64,000 bases of DNA from Acidobacteriota bacterium. GTDB taxonomy: Bacteria > Acidobacteriota > Terriglobia > Acidiferrales > UBA7541. A program made the position numbers and the translations under genes. Below, in pieces: positions 37,621-46,425 of the stretch. The stretch covers positions 310,001-374,000 of the forward strand of contig JABCZF010000001.1 of the NCBI GenBank assembly GCA_013289825.1, in the 5' to 3' direction. How positions within the stretch are numbered: the first letter of the stretch is position 1; every line of letters begins with the position of its first letter. The notes beneath the pieces were generated by a model. That model saw only the letters and a program-made list of their open reading frames with translations, searched no databases and was not told the origin of the DNA.

Positions 37621-37642
37621 TGTCACCGTTTAAGTTGGTCAA
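37615..37642 (-). promoter_or_regulatory. Sigma-70 promoter of the PadR-ADOP unit
   Basis: On the minus strand TTGACC (37642-37637) and TACAAT (37620-37615) are separated by 16 bases. Both are one base off the sigma-70 consensus. The -10 is the first arm of the palindrome. The PadR ATG lies about 107 bases downstream. Confidence 0.55.
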
Positions 37643-37648
37643 GAGTTC

Positions 37649-37828
37649 ATGAAAGCGCGTATTAAAGGTGCTTCCTCCAGGTCGACCGGGTCCTTCACCC
37701 GGCGGCGCAAGCTGCTGAGCGAGGTCGCGCGTGTGGCAGAGGTGGCCGTTTTCCGAACGTTGTCGGAAACCTACCGCACCAGCGGATCTCAGGTCGGCCA
37801 TCGAGCTGAAAAACGACAGTGCCCGTAG
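37649..37828 (+). pseudogene. N-terminal remnant of a mobile-element-associated protein (DUF6788-like)
   Basis: A 59-codon frame starts MKARIKGASSRSTGSFTRRR and continues KLLSEVARVAEVAVFRTLSE, then TYRTSGSQ. This resembles the opening of small proteins (about 110-140 residues, DUF6788 type) found beside transposases, which normally continue with a Cys/His segment after TYRTCG. Here the cysteine segment is absent and the frame ends after unrelated residues. It is short and lacks a good ribosome site. The resemblance is from memory and needs a search. Confidence 0.4.
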
Positions 37829-38009
37829 CACGCAACAGGGCAGACGGAACCACCTGGCAAAATCATGGATATGTGTAAGCCTGAGTTCTTACAGGTGAAA
37901 TTGCAGGTGAGAAGTTTCCGCTCGGATCGCAATCGCATTTGTACCACTAGAGCTTAGGGAATGGAGAGAGAACATGGCGGGGTGAAAAGGATGCTGTGCG
38001 CGTGCAGGA

Positions 38010-38135
38010 TCATCTAGCGTTAACGTAGGAAGACAATTGCAGGATGCGGAGACTGGGTATCTTCGGAAGGGCGCGATCATTCGTAAGAAAAGCTGTGCAG
38101 CCGACTGCCAATGCCGCCACAACCTGGAGAGCATC
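38010..38135 (-). pseudogene. C-terminal remnant of a VapC/FitB PIN-domain toxin
   Basis: The minus-strand frame reads DALQVVAALAVGCTAFLTND followed by RALPKIPSLRILQLSSYVNA and a stop. DAL-x(9)-GC-x-AFLTND-x-x-LP is the characteristic C-terminal end of PIN-domain ribonuclease toxins, where the Asp residues are part of the metal site. The N-terminal ~90 residues of the toxin are gone; the fragment abuts the antitoxin fragment in another frame. It cannot be active. Confidence 0.6.
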
Positions 38136-38214
38136 AGGTGTCTTGAGCGACCGATCGGTGCTGACGCTGTCTGTAGAGAGAGTCGGGGAGGTTTTTGATG
38201 TTCAGAACGGCCAT
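38134..38214 (-). pseudogene. N-terminal remnant of a VapB/FitA-type antitoxin
   Basis: Begins at ATG 38214 with AGGAGG five bases upstream and reads MAVLNIKNLPDSLYRQRQHR, then SVAQDT and stop (26 residues). Intact FitA/VapB ribbon-helix-helix antitoxins start in the same way and run to about 80 residues. Here about six residues seem missing between LYR and RQHRSVAQ, and everything after SVAQ is lost. It shares its end with the toxin fragment, which shows one internal deletion joined the two genes. Confidence 0.6.
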
Positions 38215-38229
38215 AGGTTCCTCCTAAAC

Positions 38230-38246
38230 TCCTCCATAATGGAGGA
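38230..38246. promoter_or_regulatory. 17-bp palindrome before the antitoxin remnant
   Basis: TCCTCCATAATGGAGGA is a perfect inverted repeat around a central base, 15 bases upstream of the antitoxin ATG. Toxin-antitoxin pairs usually carry such an operator for autorepression, so this may be the surviving operator of the decayed pair. Confidence 0.4.
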
Positions 38247-38439
38247 ATTATCAGCGAACGGTCAAGGCCGTTGCTGGCGCCAACAAAGTTCCGCAAGTGT
38301 TTGCGGTCATATAGTTCCAGCCAGTTCTGAGTCGTTTTTGTCTCCCTTCCCGAAGAGACGGCCAAGGCGACCACACCACTCTTGAGCTGTATCCGCCAGC
38401 GATGGATGAGTTTCCGGGTTCTGCTCCAGCTCATTAATC

Positions 38440-38732
38440 TCGTGGTGCCATCCCGATTGTTCCTGTAAAGACGGTTGTAGAATGTGCCATCGTCCTTTTC
38501 CAAGCTGGGAATTCCAGCACCGTTCGTGAAGAAAAGGTCGAGGATTCCGTCGTTGTCGAAGAGTGCGACCCCGCCAAGCGTAGAATCGATTAGCGGTTTG
38601 TCAGGAGTAGTGCCGTTGTTGAGAGCGAAGCCAGCGGCCGATCGAAGCTAACGCTTTCTGAGCCCAGAATTGCGCGGAGCCGGTTGCCGCTAAACATTTA
38701 AGCCCGAGGTCGAGAAAGCTTCTGCGCGGCAT
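38440..38732 (-). pseudogene. Decayed CRTAC1/FG-GAP repeat protein gene
   Basis: From ATG 38732 the frame reads a leader MPRRSFLDLGLKCLAATGSA and soon stops. In a second frame the text continues FALNNGTTPDKPLIDSTLGG, then VALFDNDGILDLFFTNGAG, IPSLEKDDGTFYNRLYRNNR and DGT. These phrases are the standard N-terminal FG-GAP part of CRTAC1/ASPIC-UnbV proteins. A frameshift separates leader and propeller and homology stops after NRDGT, where DVTE would be expected. The remnant lies 30 bases after the stop of the TonB receptor on the same strand, where such genes are often found in this phylum. Confidence 0.65.
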
Positions 38733-38762
38733 CCGGGCTGGTCTCCGCTGTGCCAATTCACT

Positions 38763-41700
38763 TCAGAAATTTATATGTAGTCCGAATTGGATTTGCCGCG
38801 GCGGAATTACGTTGGAGGTAATGCGCCCGGCCGCAGGGTCACCGATCAAACTATCCGGAGCACCATAATTTTGTATGTTGAAAAGATTGAAGAACTCCGC
38901 TCGGAACGACACCATGGTCGATTCGGTGATCAAGAAGTTCTTGAACAGTGAAAAGTCTGCATCGGCCACGGAAGGTGTTCGCAATACGTTCCGGCCAAAG
39001 TTTCCATAGGAGAACGAAGGCACCGCGAAGGCGCTGGGGTTGAACCACTCCTGGGTCGTTCGATGTGCCGGCTGCGGATTTCCTACCAGGTTCGGCCTCG
39101 CGTAATTCCACCAGGACACTGAGTTTCCAATGTTCGCCACATCGCCCGACACGGCCAGGTTATAAGGTTGGCCGGAGCGCAGTTGCACAACTCCGTTCAT
39201 CTGCCAGTTCCCCAACAGGAGGCTCGCTAAGGCATGCTGACTGAAGTACCTCTTGCCTTTACCAAAGGGAAGTTCCCAAATCCCGCTCATCGAAAGGAAA
39301 TGTGGAATATCGTAAGAGGACACGCTTCGGCTTCCATTCGGGTCGTAGTAGTTTTGTAAGGATGAAGACCCTCCCGCTCCCGAGCCATTCTCCGCCGCAA
39401 ACCATCCGCTGCTGCCGGTGTCGATGGCCTTCGACCAGGTGTACGACACGAGATACTGGAAGCCATTTGCAAACCGATGATCCAATTTGACCTGCAATGC
39501 GTTGTAATTGCCGTTGCCGCGATCGGTTCCAAAGAAGGGAGTGCCAGTGATCCAAGGGAACGGTTGTCGCTGGGCGACTTGGGCAGGAGTTCCAACTCCC
39601 GGCGTCACGGCAGTGTTGAACAAGCCGGTTTCATCCAGCCGGTCGCTGTAGCTGCCGACATATCCGACAGAGAGCGCAAGATTCCTTGTCATTTGCCTCT
39701 GGATCTCGACGTTCCACTCCTGAGATCGCGGGTCCTTGCGATTGGGATCAAAAAACCAATTGGACTGTGACCACGGAGATGGCCCGGGCAAAGCAGCAGC
39801 GCCTACCTGCCCGAAGGTCTGCTCGATGGGCGTGAGGGGTTTGCCCAGTTGGTTGATCGGGGCTAATGCAAATACCGAACCTGTAGCAGGCCACGATCCG
39901 GAGATTCCCTTCCAATCCTGCTCCATGCCCATGAGCGCGTCATAAACAACACCGTACCCGGCACGTACCACCGTATTTCCGGTAACACGCCAAGCGACGC
40001 CGACGCGCGGTCCCCAGTCGCTCCAGTTCGGAGCGGGCCCCCACGCCCGGCCATAAGGCGAGAGCATGATCCTGTCTCCGTTCGGAATGCTCTGCAAAGT
40101 GCCCCCGCCAGGAATGCAAGGCGCTTTTCCCCCCTGGCTGCAGGGTGGCGGTAATTGATTCAGACCGATCCAATAGTCGCCGTTGGCGGTGAAACCGCTC
40201 ACGACGGTACTCGACGAGGGGTCGAATGCTCCTCGGCGGTCAAAACGGAGGCCGTAGGTCACTGTGAGGTTGCTGCGCAATTTCCAGGAGTCCTGGCCAT
40301 AGAAGGACCAAGTGTTAACGCGATTGCTGTTCGATACGCTGCCCGTGTTGTTCGTCTGCGCGGGAAGTCCAAGCAGTGCTGAGGCCAGAGAATTTCCAGT
40401 TGTGCCGACGGCCTCAGGATTTCCTGTCGTATCGTTTGTAAACGTGTACGCGCCGTAGGGTGGACTGGCTGTATCATTGCCCTGTCGGACGAATTGGTAA
40501 CCAAATTTGAATTCGTGCACCCCGTGCACCCAGCTCAGTCCTTGAGAGAAATCTATAACTGGGCTGCCAATGGTGTTAGCGTTTTGCACCCCTCCAGTGC
40601 CCCAGGGCGAAGCGAGAGTGACGAGACTGCCTCCAGAACTCGAGAATCCCAGCTTCTGCATCGGGCCGAGCCCGGCGATGTCTGTCTGAAAGCGTGAAAA
40701 CGGCCGGTGCGCTCGCCCGAACCGGCTTTCCAGCATCAGAGTTCCGGTGAACAGATGGTTCCATCCAACACCGATATCCGTCGCGGGCACCGAGCCGCCG
40801 GTATCTCCAGAAGTGCTGAATGGAGCGAGATTAATCACGTTGAGGCGGTCGTAGCGGAAGAACAAGCTATCTTTGCCCCCGAGCTGTTCATCAATGCGCG
40901 CCGTATAGTGATTTGAATTGTCCACTTGAGAGCGCGTTACGATGGCGTTGAATACCGGATCTCCGGTAAGGTTCGGCGTTCCATAGTAGGTCTTGACGAA
41001 GTTTACCGTTGTTGGATCGAGTCGGGCCGCAGGGATCATGTTCGGGCATCCCGCAGGATTCGTGCACGCCGAATTGAAATTGGGACTGCTCGGATTCGAT
41101 GACGCAATGAACTGGCTGCGCGTAAACTGGCCAGGGTTCGCGGGGTCTGGCTGAGTTGTCGCTGGGTCATAGATATTTTGTTGCAGAATGGAGTTCGAGA
41201 AATCGCCAGAGAGTTCCTGGGCAGTTGGGACTCGATAGCGTGTCTGAGCCGCCTGGTTGAAGCGCCAGCCCTCATATCCAAATAGGAAAAATGTGCGGTT
41301 GCGTCCGTTGTACACCTTGGGAACGAAGACAGGCCCGCTGACCGTCGCGCCAAACTGGTTCTGGTGAAAGGCAGAGGGAGAGCTGCGGAACTCGTCTCGG
41401 AACGGATCGCGGGCGTCAAATGCATTATTGCGCACGAATTCCCACGCGCTTCCGTGAAGTTGATTGCCGCCGCTACGAGTCACGACGCTGACGACTCCGC
41501 CTAGCACGCCGCCATACTCGGCCTTATCATCATGTGATTGGACCTTGAACTCTTGAATGGCGTCCACGATGGGTGGAATGACGTAGGTGCTCGTGTTCAG
41601 CTCGGTGTTAATCACACCGTCCAGCATGTATAGGTTAGACCGGTTGGCCTGACCCTGAATGGATGGCTGCGACACAGTAGCTGTAGGCACGCCTAGCACA

Positions 41701-42275
41701 GCTAGATCATTCACTCCGACACCCGAGCTTTGCGAAGTGCTGATCGGAGTGGCGCCGGGCGTAAGGGTCAGCAATTGGGTGAAATTACGACCGTTAAGCG
41801 GCAATTCATGAATGGCTTCCTGGGTTATCACTGTCCCCAGTTCGGAACCCGTTGGATTCACTAGCCCTGCGCCCGATTCGGCGGTTACCGTGATTGACTC
41901 TATCGAGGACCCAATTTGCATTACAAAATTTCGTGAGACGTTATCTTGCACGTACAGCTTTACGTCCATGACGGACACGGTGCGAAAACCCTGCTTTCGC
42001 ACGTTCATCACGTAATTGCCCGGGGGAAGAGATGGAAATACGTATACTCCTTGGTCGTTTGCCTTCGTCAGGGTCGCGATGCCAGTATCTGTGTTCTTGA
42101 GCTCAACTTCTGCATCGGGTACCACCGCATCGCTCTGATCGGTGATGCGTCCGGAAATGGAGGCTTTTTCGGTCTGGGCAACTGTGGATCGGGCGGCAAA
42201 AAAGAAAATCAGGATACTTAAGCAAAATAGGAGGGCAACAAACCCCCGAATGCGAATGTGCAGGACGTTCCCCAT
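38763..42275 (-). CDS. TonB-dependent receptor, Oar-like
   Basis: 1170 residues from ATG 42275, chosen because AGGAGG lies five bases upstream; the frame is open 12 codons further without support. There is a signal peptide (GFVALLFCLSILIFFFAARS, cleavage near VAQ), a carboxypeptidase-regulatory-like domain (ASISGRITDQSDAVVPDAEV, QGVYVFPSLPPGNY), a plug with ELPLNGRNFTQLLTLTPGAT and YMLDGVINTEL, then a long barrel ending in IQFGLHINF. The terminal Phe is the outer-membrane insertion signature. It imports large substrates with TonB energy; the ligand is unknown. A remnant CRTAC1 gene follows and an ECF sigma/anti-sigma pair lies upstream, so regulation by that sigma factor is possible. Confidence 0.95.
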   Translation of the reverse strand: MGNVLHIRIRGFVALLFCLSILIFFFAARSTVAQTEKASISGRITDQSDAVVPDAEVELKNTDTGIATLTKANDQGVYVFPSLPPGNYVMNVRKQGFRTVSVMDVKLYVQDNVSRNFVMQIGSSIESITVTAESGAGLVNPTGSELGTVITQEAIHELPLNGRNFTQLLTLTPGATPISTSQSSGVGVNDLAVLGVPTATVSQPSIQGQANRSNLYMLDGVINTELNTSTYVIPPIVDAIQEFKVQSHDDKAEYGGVLGGVVSVVTRSGGNQLHGSAWEFVRNNAFDARDPFRDEFRSSPSAFHQNQFGATVSGPVFVPKVYNGRNRTFFLFGYEGWRFNQAAQTRYRVPTAQELSGDFSNSILQQNIYDPATTQPDPANPGQFTRSQFIASSNPSSPNFNSACTNPAGCPNMIPAARLDPTTVNFVKTYYGTPNLTGDPVFNAIVTRSQVDNSNHYTARIDEQLGGKDSLFFRYDRLNVINLAPFSTSGDTGGSVPATDIGVGWNHLFTGTLMLESRFGRAHRPFSRFQTDIAGLGPMQKLGFSSSGGSLVTLASPWGTGGVQNANTIGSPVIDFSQGLSWVHGVHEFKFGYQFVRQGNDTASPPYGAYTFTNDTTGNPEAVGTTGNSLASALLGLPAQTNNTGSVSNSNRVNTWSFYGQDSWKLRSNLTVTYGLRFDRRGAFDPSSSTVVSGFTANGDYWIGLNQLPPPCSQGGKAPCIPGGGTLQSIPNGDRIMLSPYGRAWGPAPNWSDWGPRVGVAWRVTGNTVVRAGYGVVYDALMGMEQDWKGISGSWPATGSVFALAPINQLGKPLTPIEQTFGQVGAAALPGPSPWSQSNWFFDPNRKDPRSQEWNVEIQRQMTRNLALSVGYVGSYSDRLDETGLFNTAVTPGVGTPAQVAQRQPFPWITGTPFFGTDRGNGNYNALQVKLDHRFANGFQYLVSYTWSKAIDTGSSGWFAAENGSGAGGSSSLQNYYDPNGSRSVSSYDIPHFLSMSGIWELPFGKGKRYFSQHALASLLLGNWQMNGVVQLRSGQPYNLAVSGDVANIGNSVSWWNYARPNLVGNPQPAHRTTQEWFNPSAFAVPSFSYGNFGRNVLRTPSVADADFSLFKNFLITESTMVSFRAEFFNLFNIQNYGAPDSLIGDPAAGRITSNVIPPRQIQFGLHINF

Positions 42276-42325
42276 AAGCACCTCCTTTGCCCAAGTATTC
42301 CTGCCGTGCATGCGATTTGTCCCAC

Positions 42326-42341
42326 GTTCAACTGTTCAACT
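42326..42341. repeat. Tandem 8-bp repeat in the receptor leader
   Basis: GTTCAACT occurs twice in direct succession, 51-66 bases upstream of the TonB receptor ATG at 42275. Two adjoining half-sites can be an activator site; chance is not excluded. Confidence 0.3.
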
Positions 42342-42446
42342 TATGTTTTCTCTGTCGAGCGGACGCTCACCGGACCGATTCAAAGACGGTACTAAGAGTC
42401 GGCAGGCGAGTAAGGTGGATCGGCTTGTCGTGAGGTGAGTAACTAA

Positions 42447-43727
42447 CTAAGGGTGGTTCGGCTGGCCTCGCAGGTAGGCATACATGAGACTCGAACCTTC
42501 CGGGTGCGAAGGCTCGGCATCCGAGCGCTCGAATGTGACGAACACGGAATCAATCTCTCGCAGAATCTTCGGGTCATCACATCTAAACATCCAACGGCGC
42601 TGGACCTTATCATCCGAATAAAAAACCCCCAGCTTCAGGGGACGTTGATTCGGCCCTTCTTTTTTCGCCCAGACCTGGTATTGATAATTCGCCTTCTGCA
42701 TCTTGTGGTCATTCAAATCGTAGGCATAGAAAATGAGCGACTTGCCCTCCGTGAAAAAAATTCGGCCAAAAGCGGGGCGGCTCTTACCTCGAGGGTCTGT
42801 ATCCACGACGTCTACGATATGGAGAGTCCGCGCGCCCATTAGATCGGTGACGTCATGACTGGCGCTTAGAAGTTGGCGGTCCTGGTCTAGCAAGGCAGAC
42901 TTTTCTCTCAACTCTTCGTCGAGATCGTGAAGCTTAACGCGATCCGCGATTAACTTCGCTTCGATATCCTCCGCATAAGACTTTTGGGCTGCCAATTCCT
43001 GTTGTGCGGTCACTACTGTAGACTCTGACCTATCGACTTCTCGCTGCGTCTCACTTAGCTTTGCCTGCAACGCGTCGCGATCCGATAGAAGCTTCAGGCG
43101 ATCCTGGGATGTTGCTTTCAGATCGGCTGCGGTCGCAAACAGTTGATCGTTGATCTTGGTCAGCTCAGCCTGCAGGCGACCGACCTGAAGCGTAAGATCC
43201 GAATTCGCGGCCGTGAGCTGACGAAGGCGCGCGTCCGTACCTATGGTAGGAGCCTCGGTCTTGGGGGCACCAGCACGCGATCGCTCGGAACTACTTACGG
43301 TATTCTTCATCGAGCGATTCCAATAAAAGTAACCAGCGGAGACCATAGTGAAAACAGCCGCAGCTGCGGCCACGATTTCCAATTTTTGTGCCAAGCGTTT
43401 CCTTGAACGCAGGACAGGAACGGCCCCAAGCACCTGGACGTTGTTATCCACTTCGCGGGAGAACACGATTCCTTCCCGTTTCGCACGGTCAAAGAACCGG
43501 CGGGCGAAAAGCTCGGAGGTGAGGGATTCCTCAAAATCCCGTGCCGATAGAGCGGGGACTTGCTTCGCTGCGGCGAAGGCTTGAGACGCAACATTTAAGT
43601 AGTCGAAATAGGTGTGCCGACACCCATGACATCCCTCGGCGTGTTGCTCCAAAGCCCTAAGTTCTTCGGCGGTAGCTTGCCCGATGCTGGCAGCCGCACA
43701 GAGCTCTTCAAAATGCTCGTGTTTCAC
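42447..43727 (-). CDS. Zinc-finger anti-sigma factor with coiled coil and RskA-like domain
   Basis: 426 residues from GTG 43727, overlapping the sigma factor's stop by four bases. The N-terminus carries the zinc-finger anti-sigma motif H-x3-C-x2-C (His29, Cys33, Cys36: HAEGCHGC). A single membrane helix lies at about 118-136 (VAAAAAVFTMVSAGYFYW). A long coiled coil runs about 170-295 (for example LRQLTAANSDLTLQVGRLQA). The last ~110 residues match the pattern of anti-sigma K C-terminal domains (YQVWAKKEGPNQRPLKLGVF, VFVTFERSDAEPSHPEGSS). It holds its sigma partner at the inner membrane and senses an envelope signal. The coiled coil is longer than usual for RskA relatives. Confidence 0.88.
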   Translation of the reverse strand: MKHEHFEELCAAASIGQATAEELRALEQHAEGCHGCRHTYFDYLNVASQAFAAAKQVPALSARDFEESLTSELFARRFFDRAKREGIVFSREVDNNVQVLGAVPVLRSRKRLAQKLEIVAAAAAVFTMVSAGYFYWNRSMKNTVSSSERSRAGAPKTEAPTIGTDARLRQLTAANSDLTLQVGRLQAELTKINDQLFATAADLKATSQDRLKLLSDRDALQAKLSETQREVDRSESTVVTAQQELAAQKSYAEDIEAKLIADRVKLHDLDEELREKSALLDQDRQLLSASHDVTDLMGARTLHIVDVVDTDPRGKSRPAFGRIFFTEGKSLIFYAYDLNDHKMQKANYQYQVWAKKEGPNQRPLKLGVFYSDDKVQRRWMFRCDDPKILREIDSVFVTFERSDAEPSHPEGSSLMYAYLRGQPNHP

Positions 43728-44404
43728 GACATCCTGCCTTTTTCCAGTGATAATTGCTGCCCTTGCGGTTTCCTCTGCGGGCGGTTCTCCAGATACGATC
43801 GAAGGCGCTCGAGACCGCGATAATAATGATGACGCACATTCGAGAATTTCTCGTTTCGCCGTTGCGCTATCTCTTTCAGGTTCAGGCCTTCAAAGAAGAA
43901 CATCTCGATGGTCTGCTTCTGTGCGTCTGGCAGCGCCTCGAGTGCTTCCGTGGCAAGACGGGACGACTCCTGAAATTGAAGACGCGATGGAGACCAGAGG
44001 CTTCCCTCTTTGTCGATTGCGTCCACTTCCGTTTCATTGTAAGCATGCCGCACCATCAAGTAATTCCGGCGATTAATGCTGCGGCTATACGCGTATTGCA
44101 GAAGCCACACTTTAAGAGTGCCTCTGCGAGGGTCAAATTGTCCCGCTTTCCGGTAAATCTCCAGAAAGACCGACTGTGTGAGATCTTCGGCTTCAGAGGC
44201 ATCTCGCAGAATATGCAGCGCGGTCACATGCACCAATCGGTGATATCTTTTGAAGATAACTGCAAACGCGTCTGTATTGCCCGTCTGAAGTTCCTGCACA
44301 ACGCGCTCGTCGCCGAGCGCTAGCATGTCGCTGTACAGGGGACGCGCGCCATGATTGCCGGACACTGGTTGTGTAAGAAACATGGGATGAACGAAACTGC
44401 ACAT
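43724..44404 (-). CDS. ECF RNA polymerase sigma factor
   Basis: 226 residues. Region 2 reads FKRYHRLVHVTALHILRDAS followed by EAEDLTQSVFLEIYRKAGQF; region 4 reads EALPDAQKQTIEMFFFEGLN and KEIAQRRNEKFSNVRHHYYR. It directs RNA polymerase to a small set of promoters when released from the anti-sigma factor encoded immediately downstream. The ATG at 44404 is directly preceded by CTATAA, which looks like a -10 box, so the true start may be a later ATG (44380). If not, the transcript would be almost leaderless. Divergent from the TPR gene. Confidence 0.93.
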   Translation of the reverse strand: MCSFVHPMFLTQPVSGNHGARPLYSDMLALGDERVVQELQTGNTDAFAVIFKRYHRLVHVTALHILRDASEAEDLTQSVFLEIYRKAGQFDPRRGTLKVWLLQYAYSRSINRRNYLMVRHAYNETEVDAIDKEGSLWSPSRLQFQESSRLATEALEALPDAQKQTIEMFFFEGLNLKEIAQRRNEKFSNVRHHYYRGLERLRSYLENRPQRKPQGQQLSLEKGRMS

Positions 44405-44551
44405 TTATAGCATAGGAAAATCTGCTCATTGCAATCTAAAATTTATTTTTTGGATGTGGGACAAACCGCCGTACGGAGCGGCATACTTGAAATAGTCATA
44501 GCGGATTTTCTCAGATTCGGCAGGCCAGCGAGAGCCAGATCGGGACCACGG

Positions 44552-45745
44552 ATGAAATGGCACCAGATCAGATCGTATATCGCAACCTTTGCACTACTTG
44601 CCGCGGTCCTCTCGGTACGGCAGCTTTGCGCGGAACAAAAACCCCTCGACCAAGCCGCCGACCTCCTTTCCAAGGGCTCGATCGCCGAAGCAGTGACTAT
44701 CCTGCGGCAGTTGGTCGCATCTGACGCGGGCAACGCGGACTCGCGCCTGCTGTTGGGAACAGCACTCGCTCTCAAGGGAAATCGCACTGAATCCATTGAG
44801 CAAATGGCAGAGGCCGTGCGCCTCCGTCCACAGTCAGCGAGCGCGCACAATCAGTACGGCACGGTCTTGAGCCGTTTTATTGAAGTCGAAGCAGCCCGCC
44901 ACGAGTTTGAAAAAGCACTCGAACTTGACCCGCAACTCTCTGAAGCGCACGTCAACCTGGCCTTAATGCTTGCGCAGGCTAGCGAATTGATCGCGGCCGC
45001 GGCACATCTCGATCGAGCCATCGAACTGCAAGGTGACACAGGCGTTGCTGCGTACACGCACTTCCTTCGGGCAAAAATCTGGGCAGCACAAAACCAGGTG
45101 GACAAAGCTATGCTCGAACTCCAGAAGGCAGTACAACTGCGCCCTGAATACGCTGAAGCTTGGTCGGATCTCGGTGGATTACGCCGTCTCTCTCTCGATC
45201 AAAAGGGTGCCGTTCAAGCGCTGGAGAAGGCCGTCGCGCTGAATCCTGACGATGTAACAGCTCAGTACCGACTCGGCCAGCAATATCTGCAAAACGGAGA
45301 CGCCGGCAAGGCGATCGAGCACTTTAAGAGGGCTGATCCCGGCGATGTGGCCACCCTTTATAATCTCGACCGTGCCCTGCGAAAAGCTGGAAAACGGGAG
45401 GACGCTGAGCCGATCGAGAGGAAGATAACCGAGTTGCGCGAAAGGTCCAATCGAGCTTCAAGCGTCGCTTTGGCTGCCTCTCGATTGAACGATGAAGGGA
45501 TAGCGCTTGAAAAATCGGGAGACATTTGGACCGCTCTGACGAAATATCGCGCCGCCCTCGATTTGGATCCAACGGGGTTCGGTTTTGAGTTGAACTATGG
45601 TCTCGCCTTGTGTCGCATTGGCCGCTGGGAAGATGGCGCCACCGAGCTCCGTGAGGTGCTGCGTCTAGATCCCGACAATGCCGTTGCCGCCAAGGCGCTC
45701 TACATAGCAGACGAGCGTGTAGCTCGACCACCTAGGCCAAATTGA
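44552..45745 (+). CDS. Exported TPR-repeat protein
   Basis: 397 residues from ATG 44552, which begins a signal peptide (MKWHQIRSYIATFALLAAVL, cleavage near CAEQ; the Cys could make it a lipoprotein). The longer TTG frame lacks this. At least eight tetratricopeptide repeats follow, for example ADSRLLLGTALALKGNRTES, VEAARHEFEKALELDPQLSE and AVALNPDDVTAQYRLGQQYL. TPR proteins are scaffolds for protein complexes; a periplasmic or outer-membrane-attached place is likely. It is divergent from an ECF sigma gene with a short shared upstream region and convergent with the DUF2934 gene. Confidence 0.88.
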   Translation: MKWHQIRSYIATFALLAAVLSVRQLCAEQKPLDQAADLLSKGSIAEAVTILRQLVASDAGNADSRLLLGTALALKGNRTESIEQMAEAVRLRPQSASAHNQYGTVLSRFIEVEAARHEFEKALELDPQLSEAHVNLALMLAQASELIAAAAHLDRAIELQGDTGVAAYTHFLRAKIWAAQNQVDKAMLELQKAVQLRPEYAEAWSDLGGLRRLSLDQKGAVQALEKAVALNPDDVTAQYRLGQQYLQNGDAGKAIEHFKRADPGDVATLYNLDRALRKAGKREDAEPIERKITELRERSNRASSVALAASRLNDEGIALEKSGDIWTALTKYRAALDLDPTGFGFELNYGLALCRIGRWEDGATELREVLRLDPDNAVAAKALYIADERVARPPRPN

Positions 45746-45827
45746 ATACGCTATGCCGGCTTTGGCATTGGCTGAATGCTAGACGCCGCTTGATCCTTGT
45801 CGGTGGCTTCTTGATCAAGATGCGCGG

Positions 45828-46283
45828 TCAGCTTGCGTTGCTACGGTTCTTCTTTGGAGCGTGCACGTGCAGGAGCCAACCCACGCGATTCACTTCCACC
45901 TGAGTAGTGTCAATTTCGTCTGGCAAGACATGAACAGATGCCACATCTGGCCCAAGATCGATCTCTCCGGCGTGTAGAGCATGGCTGCGAAAAGCAATCA
46001 TGCTATGAGTTGTCACACTAAGAATCGTGGTCATCTCCGGATTTCGCGGAGATTCAATGAAGCAGTCAAATTGGGACGTGTCCCTACTAAAGTCGTCCTG
46101 TAGAAGTTCCTGCTCGGCACTAATCCAGTCCTCCAAATCAAAGCCATGTACGCGACCGCGCCGTTCGAAAAGCTGGTAGGCACGTTTGGCGATTGTCGAC
46201 AGGATGATCTCCTGGTGTTGTTGGTTTCCGCTTTCGACCGCAATCACCCAGTTGTTGCGACACTTTCTGGCCTGTCTCTCCAT
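45828..46283 (-). CDS. DUF2934-containing protein
   Basis: 151 residues from ATG 46283, with GGAGGAGGT six bases upstream. Residues about 27-57 carry the DUF2934 pattern: IAKRAYQLFERRGRVHGFDL followed by EDWISAEQELL. The remainder (MTTILSVTTHSMIAFRSHAL, VEVNRVGWLLHVHAPKK) is a small beta domain with the look of an Hsp20-like sandwich. DUF2934 proteins are common in Acidobacteriota and have no assigned role. It is cytoplasmic, without signal or membrane segment. Confidence 0.8.
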   Translation of the reverse strand: MERQARKCRNNWVIAVESGNQQHQEIILSTIAKRAYQLFERRGRVHGFDLEDWISAEQELLQDDFSRDTSQFDCFIESPRNPEMTTILSVTTHSMIAFRSHALHAGEIDLGPDVASVHVLPDEIDTTQVEVNRVGWLLHVHAPKKNRSNAS

Positions 46284-46425
46284 GGTCGTACCTCCTCCTG
46301 ACTCCATCTCTGCCACCTTTCCTCCCAAACGTTCTGTTCCACGGTTTCTCGATCGTAGATGCCCAACATCGCCTCACGTGGAGCAGACGACGCCTACCAG
46401 TGTGTCGGCTGGCTCAGTTGATCCT

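Noticed and set aside
37889..38503. 204-codon minus-strand frame across the decay zone
   Set aside because: It joins pieces of the CRTAC1 and toxin-antitoxin remnants in mixed frames and is not a real gene.
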